Made by a program: the position numbers and the translations under genes. From NCBI RefSeq assembly GCF_900086705.1, contig NZ_LT575483.1, positions 187,166-251,165 on the forward strand: a DNA stretch of 64,000 nucleotides, given 5' to 3'. Positions 50,801-59,394 of this stretch are shown here, in pieces; positions within the stretch are counted from its first letter, which is position 1; each line of letters opens with the position of its first letter. Below the pieces are notes generated by a model. That model was not told the DNA's origin and did not search any database. It was given only the letters and a program-made list of their open reading frames with translations. Source of the DNA: Massilibacillus massiliensis (GTDB taxonomy: Bacteria > Bacillota > Negativicutes > FLKF01).

Positions 50801-51311
50801 TAAACCTACCAATCACCCAACTAGGCAAATAACAATCTAACTCTTTTTTAAACAGCAAATACAAATTAACATTCAACCATTTACCAGAGAAAAAGAATAT
50901 CGGATTCATATAATACTGCACCTGTATATCATTACTAATCTTCACTTCAACCCTAGCAATAATCTTACGTGCAATCATATTCCTCATGAATGTTTTAACT
51001 TGCCTATCAGACATATTTAAATACTTTGCTACATGCTCTATCTGCATAGCCTTCATCACATTTCCACTTCGATACATAATCATATTACTATTCTTATATA
51101 TCCTTTTAGACAGCCTATACAGTTTCGCAACTTCATAGTCCTTAAGATCATTCGGTAAGTCCATCCCTTCAAATGATTTAGTTGCGGCCTTACTACGCCA
51201 AAACAAGTAGCCTTTCTCATCATCCCAATAAGTTACGCTATATTCATTTTTGTTTAAAATTTGACCTGTAGAACTATCTACAGTCTTTGAAATATGCATA
51301 ACATTACTCAT
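50790..51311 (-). CDS. RepL-like winged-helix phage protein
   Basis: 173 residues from the ATG at 51311 (AGGTAG seven bases before). N-terminal strands YSVTYWDDEKGYLFWRSKAA, then helix-turn-helix QIEHVAKYLNMSDRQVKTFM and the wing with VQYYMNPIFFFSGKWL. It shares this plan with the chromosomal protein at 3085-4200. RepL-like proteins initiate plasmid replication; in a phage the role may be replication or gene control. Confidence 0.6.
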   Translation of the reverse strand: MSNVMHISKTVDSSTGQILNKNEYSVTYWDDEKGYLFWRSKAATKSFEGMDLPNDLKDYEVAKLYRLSKRIYKNSNMIMYRSGNVMKAMQIEHVAKYLNMSDRQVKTFMRNMIARKIIARVEVKISNDIQVQYYMNPIFFFSGKWLNVNLYLLFKKELDCYLPSWVIGRFNEK

Positions 51312-51682
51312 GATAAAACTACCTGACTTTCGCATGGTTTTATACACTATCTTTGTAAATAACAAATCGCCTATACGTCCTTGTTCTATAAGACTTTATA
51401 AACACTCTAACCTTTATTTTTGATACGACTTCTATATTAATAATATATATCTCGTATCAAACCATCTCCATTTGCTGCAATCATTTCCCAGAAAATAACA
51501 ATGCACTGCGCAAATAGCAAGAGGGAACTACTTACGCAGCATTGTCCTATAAAAAGAAAAAACACACGATTTCTCATGTGTTTTTTTGTAAATTGCTTAA
51601 GAGAATTATTTAATTTTTCTTATTATAGCATATAAAATTGAGGTGTGATTCCCGGAATAGAATTATATTATATTATATTATA
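51312..51682. other. gap with structured element, terminator and pentanucleotide repeat
   Basis: No gene. At 51498-51545 a hairpin is predicted: ACAATGC ... GCATTGT enclosing TGCG/CGCA and further short pairs, loop CAAGAGGGAA. At 51558-51588 ACACACGA/TCATGTGT with T runs forms a terminator-like stem. At 51661-51690 about five copies of ATATT form a short tandem repeat that reaches the dUTPase stop codon. Confidence 0.45.
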
Positions 51683-52111
51683 TTATATTCCTGTAGATCC
51701 AAATCCTCCGGTTTCTCTTTCTGTTTCAGTTAAATCACTTTTCTCTAAAATTTTCACATGAATAACTTCATTTATGACCATTTGTGCTATTTTCATACCT
51801 CTTTCAACTTTAAACGCTTCTTTTCCATGATTTATTAGTATCACACCAATTTCGCCACGATATCCTTCATCAATAGTCCCTGGAGTATTTAAAACTGTAA
51901 TTCCATATTTTAATGCAAGACCGCTACGTGGTCGAATTTGTGCTTCTGTATTTTTAGGCAACTCAATTTGAATTCCAGTATTAATTAGTTTAATTTCTCC
52001 TGGATTTATTAGCAAATCATCTATTGAAAATAAATCTAACCCGGCATCGCTTTGATGAGCATAGCTAGGCAATATTGCACACTCGCTTATCTTATTTATT
52101 TTTAATTCCAA
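51683..52111 (-). CDS. dut: dUTP diphosphatase
   Basis: 142 residues. All five trimeric dUTPase motifs: SDAGLDLFS (1), [11 protein letters not shown] (2), [18 protein letters not shown] (3), [10 protein letters not shown] (4) and a C-terminal [10 protein letters not shown] (5). Hydrolyses dUTP to dUMP and PPi to keep uracil out of DNA. The TTG start lies within the end of the upstream dCTP-deaminase-like gene; the stop lies in an ATATT repeat. Confidence 0.93.
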   Translation of the reverse strand: MELKINKISECAILPSYAHQSDAGLDLFSIDDLLINPGEIKLINTGIQIELPKNTEAQIRPRSGLALKYGITVLNTPGTIDEGYRGEIGVILINHGKEAFKVERGMKIAQMVINEVIHVKILEKSDLTETERETGGFGSTGI

Positions 52112-52974
52112 TTGTCCTCATCCTCTTCCTTAAATAAATTAATAAAAACATAAGTAGCTTTTCCTATCCATCCAGACAAACCACATAAAGCAGGGAACAA
52201 AATTGCATTTTTAGAATTTGCAATTGATAAATTACTGTCATTATATAATATAATAATAGATATTATCACAATAAAAATGGGCAAAACACCTGTGCACATT
52301 TTTCTTAGAAAAGATCTGTTTTTTATTTTATTCTTTTCTCTCACTTTTCTTTTAACTATATCAATTAAATGATCTTTTTCAATCCTCCACTCAGCTTCTT
52401 TCCATTTCTTAATTTCGCATAATAGTTTTTCTTTATTCGCAGGAGTAATTTCATCTTTAATATGTTTATCAGTGAAATTTAATGGCAGAATATCAGATCG
52501 AAAAGCTTGGTTATCATGTAATAATTTACTTGATGATGCCATTTTATAAAATATTAATGATGCAAACGTATCATTAACATCTATGACTATATCTTTCTTA
52601 GAATGATTTGTAACTGCAATTAATGATGTCCCAAAAAAATATGGATCTAATGTTGTCGATATATGAGATAATCCTTTAGAAACCAATTTTACTTTTGAGT
52701 GATAAGTACCACAAATATCTTTTTCGACGTATATAGCCTCATTAGTTTGAATCAATACAGTATCATTAGAGGCAATGGGTAATTTACCCTCCCCATTATT
52801 TATGATTTTTTCTTCAGTAATAGACCAAGCTATAGGGCTAGCCGTTAAATTATACGTTGATCCTTTTAAATTTTTATTACTAAAAGGCCAAATATATATT
52901 TTATCACCTAATAAATTTTTAATTTCTCTATCACTTAATATTCCTGTTTTTCGCCAAATAAATGACCAATTTAT
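52102..52974 (-). CDS. dCTP-deaminase-like protein with C-terminal membrane segments, ATA start
   Basis: 290 residues if started at ATA 52974, which has GGAGG eight bases upstream; no ATG, GTG or TTG occurs in frame until 52755, which would cut the domain. N-terminal similarity to dCTP deaminase: [31 protein letters not shown], and the beta barrel core [20 protein letters not shown] then [11 protein letters not shown]. The Glu that is catalytic in Dcd (GxITLE) is Ala here (GTSLIA), so deamination is doubtful. Two transmembrane segments follow at about 225-245 and 255-280. Overlaps dut. It may bind nucleotides as a sensor. Confidence 0.6.
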   Translation of the reverse strand: MNWSFIWRKTGILSDREIKNLLGDKIYIWPFSNKNLKGSTYNLTASPIAWSITEEKIINNGEGKLPIASNDTVLIQTNEAIYVEKDICGTYHSKVKLVSKGLSHISTTLDPYFFGTSLIAVTNHSKKDIVIDVNDTFASLIFYKMASSSKLLHDNQAFRSDILPLNFTDKHIKDEITPANKEKLLCEIKKWKEAEWRIEKDHLIDIVKRKVREKNKIKNRSFLRKMCTGVLPIFIVIISIIILYNDSNLSIANSKNAILFPALCGLSGWIGKATYVFINLFKEEDEDNWN

Positions 52975-52999
52975 TTTTAATTCCTCCCATCATCAAAAA

Positions 53000-53464
53000 T
53001 TAAAACACTCTCACCAGCCCCACCTGACAAGCACAAGCCAATGCATAATGTTGTGCCTCAGTAATCATCTGATAATATGTACTACTGCTTATATGTAATT
53101 CTCGGCATGTCTTTTGGTAATGTTCACCACTATACCTTGACTTTAGCATATCATAAACAATTCCATTTTTATAGTATAAATACGTTTGTTCTACAATTTT
53201 CAGCCATTTTTCCGGTTGCTTAATAACTTCTGTTTCGTTCTTAGCAACTTCAATAATTACACTTGGTAAAGGCATAACTTCTTTCATTGCAACATTAGCG
53301 GTTGGATCACTAACAAAAGCATGCCCGCTACCGTTGCCGCCCGTTTTACAAGCAGCAGGATCTTTTCGAGCTTCAAATACAGCCTTCTTAATCTTTTCAT
53401 ATTGGTAAAATCGTTTCTCTATATATGCGGTTAATCCGCCTTTTTTAGTTCTTCCCTCACCCAC
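53000..53464 (-). CDS. RinA/ArpU-like late transcription regulator
   Basis: 154 residues from a GTG at 53464 (GGGGTG six bases before). The second half has a sigma-70 region-4-like helix-turn-helix: KWLKIVEQTYLYYKNGIVYD, then SRYSGEHYQKTCRELHISSS and TYYQMITEAQHYALACA. RinA/ArpU proteins activate late phage operons in Firmicutes and lie just before the terminase region, as here. The target site is not obvious. Confidence 0.65.
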   Translation of the reverse strand: MGEGRTKKGGLTAYIEKRFYQYEKIKKAVFEARKDPAACKTGGNGSGHAFVSDPTANVAMKEVMPLPSVIIEVAKNETEVIKQPEKWLKIVEQTYLYYKNGIVYDMLKSRYSGEHYQKTCRELHISSSTYYQMITEAQHYALACACQVGLVRVF

Positions 53465-53499
53465 AAAATTCACCCCATTAAAAATAAATCTAAACGCAC

Positions 53500-53531
53500 A
53501 AATAGGACGGTCAAAAAGCCGTCCTTTTTAT
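53500..53531 (-). terminator. intrinsic terminator
   Basis: GGACGG and CCGTCC pair around TCAAAAAG; the minus strand continues TATTTG and the plus strand TTTTTA. It follows gene 53534-53806. Confidence 0.65.
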
Positions 53532-53533
53532 AG

Positions 53534-53806
53534 TTAATTCAGCACTTCTGATGTGCCATAATCTGCTTCATTCATTTTCTTTTCGTATTCTTCATTGCTT
53601 ATTGGAATTACATACTTACTATCTACATTAAATGTATCTGCAACACAACTGACCAACTCTCTATGATGTTTATTTAATTCCTCTTGTGACATTTCATTCT
53701 CAGCTTCTTCAAATCTAATTTGAGAATAACACTCATATGGAATCTCGCTTTCATCCTCGGCCACTTCCGCCCCAGCTCCTATTTTGTACGAAAAAAATAT
53801 GTCCAT
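53534..53806 (-). CDS. small phage protein, unknown
   Basis: 90 residues, acidic (EVAEDESEIPYECYSQIRFE) with a helical tail. AGGAG precedes the ATG by ten bases. No family recognised. Part of the middle gene block. Confidence 0.5.
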   Translation of the reverse strand: MDIFFSYKIGAGAEVAEDESEIPYECYSQIRFEEAENEMSQEELNKHHRELVSCVADTFNVDSKYVIPISNEEYEKKMNEADYGTSEVLN

Positions 53807-53886
53807 CTACATCACACTCCTTTTTTTAATACGCTACCCAAATATACGATTTAAATCCAGAAACATGCTGAAATTTCCATTGAATT

Positions 53887-54252
53887 CTAAGGCGTTATTA
53901 TAACTTCAACACGTGGATTATTTTTATCAACATAGAATTCATCACGAAAATATCGTATTTGTGACCAGCCGTCATTAACAAGAATCCGCCCTTTTTGCAT
54001 CGCATCTAATATAAACTTCTTAGCGAAACATATGTTGTCCTTATCCCTTTTACGATCTTTTTCAAACCAGTTGAATGTGATACCTATACTACTAAATTTG
54101 CGACCTCTTAAATCCGCTTTAATGAAGATTAAGCAATCATCTTCAATTTGCTGTTTAAACTCTGAAGCTGCGTACTTATTACCTCTGCAAACATCTATAT
54201 ATTCATTTAGTCCCGGTAATCGTATTGGAATTGTAATTTTTATTTGTTCCAT
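53887..54252 (-). CDS. rusA: RusA-family Holliday junction resolvase
   Basis: 121 residues from the ATG at 54252 (AGGAG eight bases before). RusA signature: IPIRLPGLNEYI, then WFEKDRKRDKDNICFAKKFI with catalytic aspartates, and ILVNDGWSQI. It cuts four-way junctions during phage recombination and before packaging, which fits the RecT and SMC-like proteins upstream. Confidence 0.88.
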   Translation of the reverse strand: MEQIKITIPIRLPGLNEYIDVCRGNKYAASEFKQQIEDDCLIFIKADLRGRKFSSIGITFNWFEKDRKRDKDNICFAKKFILDAMQKGRILVNDGWSQIRYFRDEFYVDKNNPRVEVIITP

Positions 54253-54429
54253 CCACATAACTCCTTAGAAAAATAATATCTAATTATTTTTATCTGCTTG
54301 TATAAAATCTTGAAATAAGGGCAAAATAAAATATAGGAACTCTATTCTGGCAAGATTAGCACAACCTACTTAATCTTGCTCCTCTCTTCAATGTTTTATA
54401 AGACCAGTTTACATTTTTCATTACTCCCT

Positions 54430-54462
54430 AATAAGACAGGCTAAAAGCTTGTCTTATTTTTT
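54430..54462 (+). terminator. plus-strand terminator-like hairpin
   Basis: AATAAGACAGGCT and AGCTTGTCTTATT pair and are followed by TTTTTTT on the plus strand only. All genes here are on the minus strand, so this could limit antisense transcription. It lies in the 230-base gap between rusA and the methyltransferase. Confidence 0.55.
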
Positions 54463-54483
54463 TTGTTCTTTACCTTGTCGATA

Positions 54484-55158
54484 TTAATTTATTACTTCAC
54501 CCGCCCACTGCATTGCCATTGCTTTGGCTATTCCGGGGAATGTTTTTGATCTAATTTTTGAATTCCTATTTGAAGATAACTCGTACTTACTGTATATAGC
54601 TGCGTCACGCCTAGAACTTGTACTCCCTACCCAAAGCCCTTTTGGTTCTACTTTTTTGGTTGCTTTGAGTTGCGGCAGCCCACGTAGCCAAAGACACGTT
54701 CTTTTTTTCCACGGGTCCCCAAACATATATGGTTCAATAATTTGTGAATACGGAGGAAGTCCATGAATTTTACCAGGCAAAGGATTTTCTATTGCAATTA
54801 GTGGAGAGTCTGCATTATAGAATTGCATGAAAAATGTTTTTGCAGCTCTAGCCTTTTCCATTCTATTCTCTTGAATTACTCCGTTTACGCGCAGCCGTAC
54901 AGCTCCTGCATTAGTTAGATAAGTACACGGAGGAAATGCTATGATCATATCCCACCGACTATATATTGCGTGCATAATATAATCATCGGTAAAAAATTCT
55001 GATTTACCGTTTATTATTGCTAATGCATCTTTTCTTATATGCCATTCCGGATGTCCACCACTACACGGTTCAACATCGCAACTATATGCTTCATGACCTA
55101 ATTTTCTTAACTCAATCGTTACAGCTTGACTTTCCTCGCAAGCTACTAATATTTTCAT
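54484..55158 (-). CDS. phage DNA (cytosine-5)-methyltransferase-like protein
   Basis: 224 residues. Begins with a Rossmann-like MKILVACEESQAVTIELRKL, then GHEAYSCDVEPCSGGHPEWH and a FPPCTYLTNAG segment with the PPC motif of C5-cytosine methyltransferases. The usual ENV and QxRxR motifs are present only in part (LIAIENPLP), and the protein is short, so activity on DNA is not certain. Phages use such enzymes to evade restriction. Confidence 0.65.
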   Translation of the reverse strand: MKILVACEESQAVTIELRKLGHEAYSCDVEPCSGGHPEWHIRKDALAIINGKSEFFTDDYIMHAIYSRWDMIIAFPPCTYLTNAGAVRLRVNGVIQENRMEKARAAKTFFMQFYNADSPLIAIENPLPGKIHGLPPYSQIIEPYMFGDPWKKRTCLWLRGLPQLKATKKVEPKGLWVGSTSSRRDAAIYSKYELSSNRNSKIRSKTFPGIAKAMAMQWAGEVIN

Positions 55159-55275
55159 TTTTGTTACTTAGAGTAAACAGCTGTTTCCGGTCGACCAAAC
55201 CTCTTACTCCTTTCACTTTTACATTTTATTTTTGGATAATTATTGGACACAGATTGAATTATGTTACTATATCCT

Positions 55276-56070
55276 TTACCCTTGAGCAAATAAGCTCATT
55301 TCTTTCGCGCATGCTTGATTTAGATATATAGTCTCTGTCCGAGTACCACGAGTAATTGCAACATTCATCGATCTTTTTACCCAACCATCAAGTCTGGCAT
55401 TGTATAAATCATTTTCATAACTAGATATGATGCATGGTCCCGTATGCTTCCTGCAAAGCTCTAAAAGTTCAAAGTGTTTTTCTTTTGAGCTAAATTCACA
55501 TTTATAATGTAGCTGGGTTCGTGTTTCGATCAGATACGGTGGATCGATATAAAACAACGCATTTCTATGGTTATACATTTCGATCACGTCCAGTGCATCC
55601 GCATGTTCAATCTGCGCCATCTTGAGACGAGTAACTGTTTCTAGTATTCTTTGCGGCAAGATTGCCCAATATCGCGGCATAAAACGTTGATTCGTGCGGT
55701 CGTTATTCCATCCGCTCATGTTTGCAGTCTTTGCTCCAAATCCTTGCCAGGTACGCACCAAGAACCGCCGAGCTTGTTCTATTTCATCCACACTGTCTAT
55801 TTGACTTGCTTTATACTCCTCGCGACTGTATGGAGTCATTTCTAATACTCGAGCCAGCTCATCTGCTGAGTTACGCACAACCCTAAAAAGGTTCACCACA
55901 TCTCTATCTATATCATTTATAGTTTCCGTTCCAGACGGATTCTTTGTAAAAAAAACTGCTCCTGATCCAAAAAAAGGCTCACAGTAAACATCGTGCCGTG
56001 GTATCTTACGGCAGATGAAATTTGCCATACGCCACTTACTGCCCGGCCATCGAAGAATAGGTTTCATCAT
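55276..56070 (-). CDS. dam: DNA adenine methyltransferase (Dam, D12 class)
   Basis: 264 residues. Motif I region ILRWPGSKWRMANFI (FxGxK type) and EPFFGSGAVFF, IDRDVVNLFRVVR, and catalytic DPPY in LFYIDPPYLIE. Group alpha N6-adenine methylase, GATC being the common target; specificity not shown. Overlaps the next upstream gene by four bases. Confidence 0.92.
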   Translation of the reverse strand: MMKPILRWPGSKWRMANFICRKIPRHDVYCEPFFGSGAVFFTKNPSGTETINDIDRDVVNLFRVVRNSADELARVLEMTPYSREEYKASQIDSVDEIEQARRFLVRTWQGFGAKTANMSGWNNDRTNQRFMPRYWAILPQRILETVTRLKMAQIEHADALDVIEMYNHRNALFYIDPPYLIETRTQLHYKCEFSSKEKHFELLELCRKHTGPCIISSYENDLYNARLDGWVKRSMNVAITRGTRTETIYLNQACAKEMSLFAQG

Positions 56071-56624
56071 GTTATACCACCTTGTACCAGTTTCAATTTA
56101 TCACTTACCGATCCAACTAATTTTTTAACATAATTTTCTGGCAAAGAATTTAAAACTTCAATATTTATTTTTCGATCTTTCGTGCGATTAAGTACACTTT
56201 CATAAAATCTTACAAACTGTGCTCTGGCTGTATTCATATCATCTGTTTCAAGATTGCAAAGTGCAGTCCATCCCATGTTTAACGCTGCCATTTCAACCTC
56301 TTTTGAGCTAAACACTGGCTTGCGATAAATAAATGCATCATGTACCTCTTGCAATACTTCACGCCATGCTTCATCAGAAGATTTAATTTCACAACGACTT
56401 GCAAAGTTCTTCACATTTTCAACCTGGTCAAATATCTCTGCTACACTTGGAAAGAATTTTACTGTTCGCATCAGCTTTAGCATTGCTGCATCAATTTCAG
56501 CGATTGACAAACTACTTAATGCTCTAGAATAAACAATCAAGCTACCTTCATTCATTTTCGACTGAGGAAATGCCATAAGATATGGGGTTAGAGTTTGAAT
56601 TATTTCAGCTTCATGATTCATCAT
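56067..56624 (-). CDS. phage replication protein, helicase-loader-like
   Basis: 185 residues. N-terminal helical domain LTPYLMAFPQSKMNEGSLIV followed by YSRALSSLSIAEIDAAMLKL and RTVKFFPSVAEIFDQVENVK, a pattern known from small phage proteins near helicase loaders (G39P-like). Located just after the replisome organiser gene. Tentative. Confidence 0.55.
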   Translation of the reverse strand: MMNHEAEIIQTLTPYLMAFPQSKMNEGSLIVYSRALSSLSIAEIDAAMLKLMRTVKFFPSVAEIFDQVENVKNFASRCEIKSSDEAWREVLQEVHDAFIYRKPVFSSKEVEMAALNMGWTALCNLETDDMNTARAQFVRFYESVLNRTKDRKINIEVLNSLPENYVKKLVGSVSDKLKLVQGGIT

Positions 56625-57465
56625 CTTGCCCTTTCTGCTGCTTCAGCATTTCTATTGCCCGTCTTGCCATTTCAGCTTGAGGATTTAATCCTCCACCGGA
56701 AGTTTTTTGATTATATGTATTTAGTCTATTCTCTCGCTGTTTTTCCTCTTCATAACGATCAATAACCCACGTAAGAATAGCTCTGTAATCACTCTTGTAC
56801 TTCTTACCATTAGCCCCTTTCCAGTTGTCCAAAATCTCAATGCAGCGATTTACTGCGGTGTGCGTTCCCAGACGCTCGTTGTCTACGAGTGCTTGATATT
56901 CAGCATTGGTCATAGCCACAAATTCTGCGTACTGGTGCTTTTGCACCGTTGGAGTTTCAAGCTGTTTTTTTGATTTTCGTTTTTTAGGGAGCTTTGGGGG
57001 TTCTAACTCTAACTCTGTATCTATCTCTTTCTCTAACTCTATATCTTTCTCTATCTCTGTGTTACCAATTGTTACAGGTGCGTTACATTGTAACAATTTC
57101 TTACCTTGTCGATGCTTACGAACTCTTTCAGCACTTGTACTTTCACTGCCTATGCATTTTACGGTTTCAGTAAGCAAAAATTCATTAGTTTCGACTTTTT
57201 CAATTAATTTATATCTTTCTAAAAACGATAATGTAACGGTCACATTTTCAACATCTTCATCTAGTTCTAAGGCGAGTTCTTCCGCAAAGCTATCTTCCAC
57301 ATGATCAAAAAGTATTTTCCCACCATTTTGTAGACTTAACAGTTGAATTTTTAAGTAAATGACGGTGTATGTATCACCACCAGCGATTTTGCGAAGCTTC
57401 TTGATTTCTTTTTGAGTGAAGAAGTCATTTTTTAACTTGAGCCAATAATATTTTTTCTCTGCCAC
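56611..57465 (-). CDS. phage replisome organiser (N-terminal domain family)
   Basis: 284 residues. Starts GTG after AGGTGAAACA. The N terminus YYWLKLKNDFFTQKEIKKLR and TYTVIYLKIQLLSLQNGG is the replisome organiser winged-helix domain; the middle is an acidic and basic linker (EIEKDIELEKEIDTELELEP, coded by TCTATC/TCTAAC-type repeats on the other strand), and the end has CIEILDNWKGANGKKYKSDY and RAILTWVIDRYEE as in DnaD-like C termini. It binds the origin and loads helicase. Confidence 0.85.
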   Translation of the reverse strand: MAEKKYYWLKLKNDFFTQKEIKKLRKIAGGDTYTVIYLKIQLLSLQNGGKILFDHVEDSFAEELALELDEDVENVTVTLSFLERYKLIEKVETNEFLLTETVKCIGSESTSAERVRKHRQGKKLLQCNAPVTIGNTEIEKDIELEKEIDTELELEPPKLPKKRKSKKQLETPTVQKHQYAEFVAMTNAEYQALVDNERLGTHTAVNRCIEILDNWKGANGKKYKSDYRAILTWVIDRYEEEKQRENRLNTYNQKTSGGGLNPQAEMARRAIEMLKQQKGQDDES

Positions 57466-57473
57466 TGTTTCAC

Positions 57474-58184
57474 CTACTTCTGCGCAACATATACCGGTCT
57501 ACCACTTACAGCCGTAATTTCTTTCTTAAACCTTTCTTCATCGCTGTTATGATCCGATAAATGTAGCAAGTGTATTTCTTTAACTCCACTTAAATCATTC
57601 GATCTTAAAAACTCTTTTACGTTATCTAAACTAAAATGAGAACGTAATATTCTACTTCTCATGCTTTCAGCAACAAGACCATCAATAACATTTTGATTCA
57701 TAATATCAGCAGCATAATTACACTCAACCATGATGTAATTTAGATCCTTAAATTTATGCTTTACGTAGTAACTATCAGTTATAAATACAAGGCGTTCACC
57801 AGTCACTTGACTAAGTAATAAATAACCAAGCGGTTCAGCGCAATCATGATTTACTTCGAACGCAAGGACTTTCCATGTACCTATATTAAAAACTTCACCA
57901 GCTGATATTATTTTCACCTTATTGTCGTTAACTCCTAAAGCCTTTGCCGTCCCTTCACTCATATAACACTCGACACCTAGTGTAATAATGTCCTGTACTG
58001 CCTGTGCATGGTCTTTATGCTCATGCGTAACCAAACATGCCCGGATATGACTTACAGTGAAATATAGGGCCTGCTGTATCTTTTTAATTGGTAAGCCTGC
58101 CTCTAGGAGCAGGGATGTTTGTCCATCTTCAACACGATAGCAATTCCCTGCGCTACTAGATGCAATTACCTTTATATTAATCAT
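57474..58184 (-). CDS. MBL-fold metallohydrolase linked to RecT
   Basis: 236 residues from the ATG at 58184, overlapping the RecT stop (TGATG). The metal site THEHKDHAQAV (HxHxDH) is followed by FEVNHDCAEPLGYLL and FITDSYYVKHKF, and HLLHLSDHNSDEERF near the end. Similar to YycJ-like proteins. In many Firmicutes phages it follows recT, which suggests a nuclease role in recombination in place of RecE; this is inference. Confidence 0.78.
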   Translation of the reverse strand: MINIKVIASSSAGNCYRVEDGQTSLLLEAGLPIKKIQQALYFTVSHIRACLVTHEHKDHAQAVQDIITLGVECYMSEGTAKALGVNDNKVKIISAGEVFNIGTWKVLAFEVNHDCAEPLGYLLLSQVTGERLVFITDSYYVKHKFKDLNYIMVECNYAADIMNQNVIDGLVAESMRSRILRSHFSLDNVKEFLRSNDLSGVKEIHLLHLSDHNSDEERFKKEITAVSGRPVYVAQK

Positions 58185-59215
58185 CACCAATTACCACGAG
58201 CGGGCGCTTCTTCTTGAAAAAGTCGCCGCGTTTCTTCAACTGTTTGCGGATCCGATGGTAAAGCCTGTTCAATCTTCTCTGGTTCAATAGGTTTATCAGG
58301 TGTAATGTTAAGAGGCTCTTTATTGGCTTTTTCGGCAATTTCATTGTGAATTTCAACATCTTTATATTCAGCTTCACGTTGTTGAATATATTTAAAATCA
58401 TCATCAATCTTTTTCGGATCAAGCGGCAATTTACCATATACATGACGAATTAATGATTTAGTAACCATTTCATCCTTCCAGCCATCAACTTCAATTTTAT
58501 TACCAGTCTTTCTGCCATTTTTATATTCGTCTTTTTCACCGCCCCAAAACTCGGCAGCAGCATATTGAGGTTTACGTTTTTCAATATCTCTCATAGTCAT
58601 TGTAAAAAGTTTATTAAGTGATGGATCATCATACTCTACATACCCAAAACCACCAACAATCTCACCACGATCAAAAGGATTATCTACTTCAAAAAGATAA
58701 CTTTCTACTGCATTATCTCGGCACTTTTTAAGAGGTTTAAATGAATCATTTTTATACACTACTTCAATCGTTACAGCTTTTGGTGTAATCAGCGCATACT
58801 TTTCAACGAGCATCTTAATTCCTTCATAACCTTTGATAAAACCAAGATCATATTTCCTAGTCTTACTATTCTTATAAGGGATAGCGAATAGATGATTAGC
58901 TGCCAACATATCTAGGCCCATTTTTGAATGACACATTACATCCCGTGCAAGAGTAGCCATATTGATGTTAGCCCATGTATAAGCAATCGTATTGTCATAT
59001 TTATGGTCCGTATTTTTTTCATTCTTGCGGATACGATCGGCTTCTAAATCATTCAGCATTCGATCAATTGCAATAAAGTAACCTTGGACTAAATTCCTTT
59101 GGTAGTCAGTGGCTTGTACTGCACCACTGACACTTGTTCCAAATTCTTTTAACACCGCTGTTGTAAAACGTTCACTCATGTTTTCATGTACTTTTTCGAT
59201 CTCTTTTGTTGCCAT
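58184..59215 (-). CDS. recT: RecT single-strand annealing protein
   Basis: 343 residues from the ATG at 59215 (GGAGG nine bases before). RecT family hallmarks: FGTSVSGAVQATDYQRNLVQ, TIAYTWANINMATLARDVMC, MGLDMLAANHLFAIPYKNSK and the LGFIKGYEGIKMLVEKYA region; VDGWKDEMVTKSLIRHVYGK near the C terminus. It anneals complementary single strands and promotes strand invasion during phage replication. Confidence 0.92.
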   Translation of the reverse strand: MATKEIEKVHENMSERFTTAVLKEFGTSVSGAVQATDYQRNLVQGYFIAIDRMLNDLEADRIRKNEKNTDHKYDNTIAYTWANINMATLARDVMCHSKMGLDMLAANHLFAIPYKNSKTRKYDLGFIKGYEGIKMLVEKYALITPKAVTIEVVYKNDSFKPLKKCRDNAVESYLFEVDNPFDRGEIVGGFGYVEYDDPSLNKLFTMTMRDIEKRKPQYAAAEFWGGEKDEYKNGRKTGNKIEVDGWKDEMVTKSLIRHVYGKLPLDPKKIDDDFKYIQQREAEYKDVEIHNEIAEKANKEPLNITPDKPIEPEKIEQALPSDPQTVEETRRLFQEEAPARGNW

Positions 59216-59216
59216 C

Positions 59217-59393
59217 TTAGATAGCCTCCTTTTTGAATTTCTCAATCAGATCTCCGCAAAAACATCCCTCACCACGAAACTTCTTATGTTTCCAACCTGC
59301 TGAACATTTATCATTAGCAGAACCATTTCCGCCACGATCACATTCACTACAAGCTACCCACAAATGACCTCGTGAATCTTTAAAACTGTTCAT
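59217..59393 (-). CDS. small cysteine-rich protein between SMC-like ATPase and recT
   Basis: 58 residues. ATG at 59393 has GGAGG nine bases before it, and the stop codon overlaps the ribosome binding site of recT. Cys at 15, 18, 30, 44 and 46 (VACSECDRGGNGSANDKC ... GEGCFCGD) suggest a zinc finger. Tightly packed in the recombination operon; not recognised. Confidence 0.65.
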   Translation of the reverse strand: MNSFKDSRGHLWVACSECDRGGNGSANDKCSAGWKHKKFRGEGCFCGDLIEKFKKEAI

Positions 59394-59394
59394 T

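Noticed and set aside
51661-51690. ATATT repeats as a possible CRISPR or iteron array
   Set aside because: The unit is five bases with no spacers; it is a simple sequence repeat.
57000-57060. TCTATC/TCTAAC tandem-like repeats as a possible regulatory repeat
   Set aside because: They lie inside the replisome organiser gene and encode an acidic E/L/I linker.
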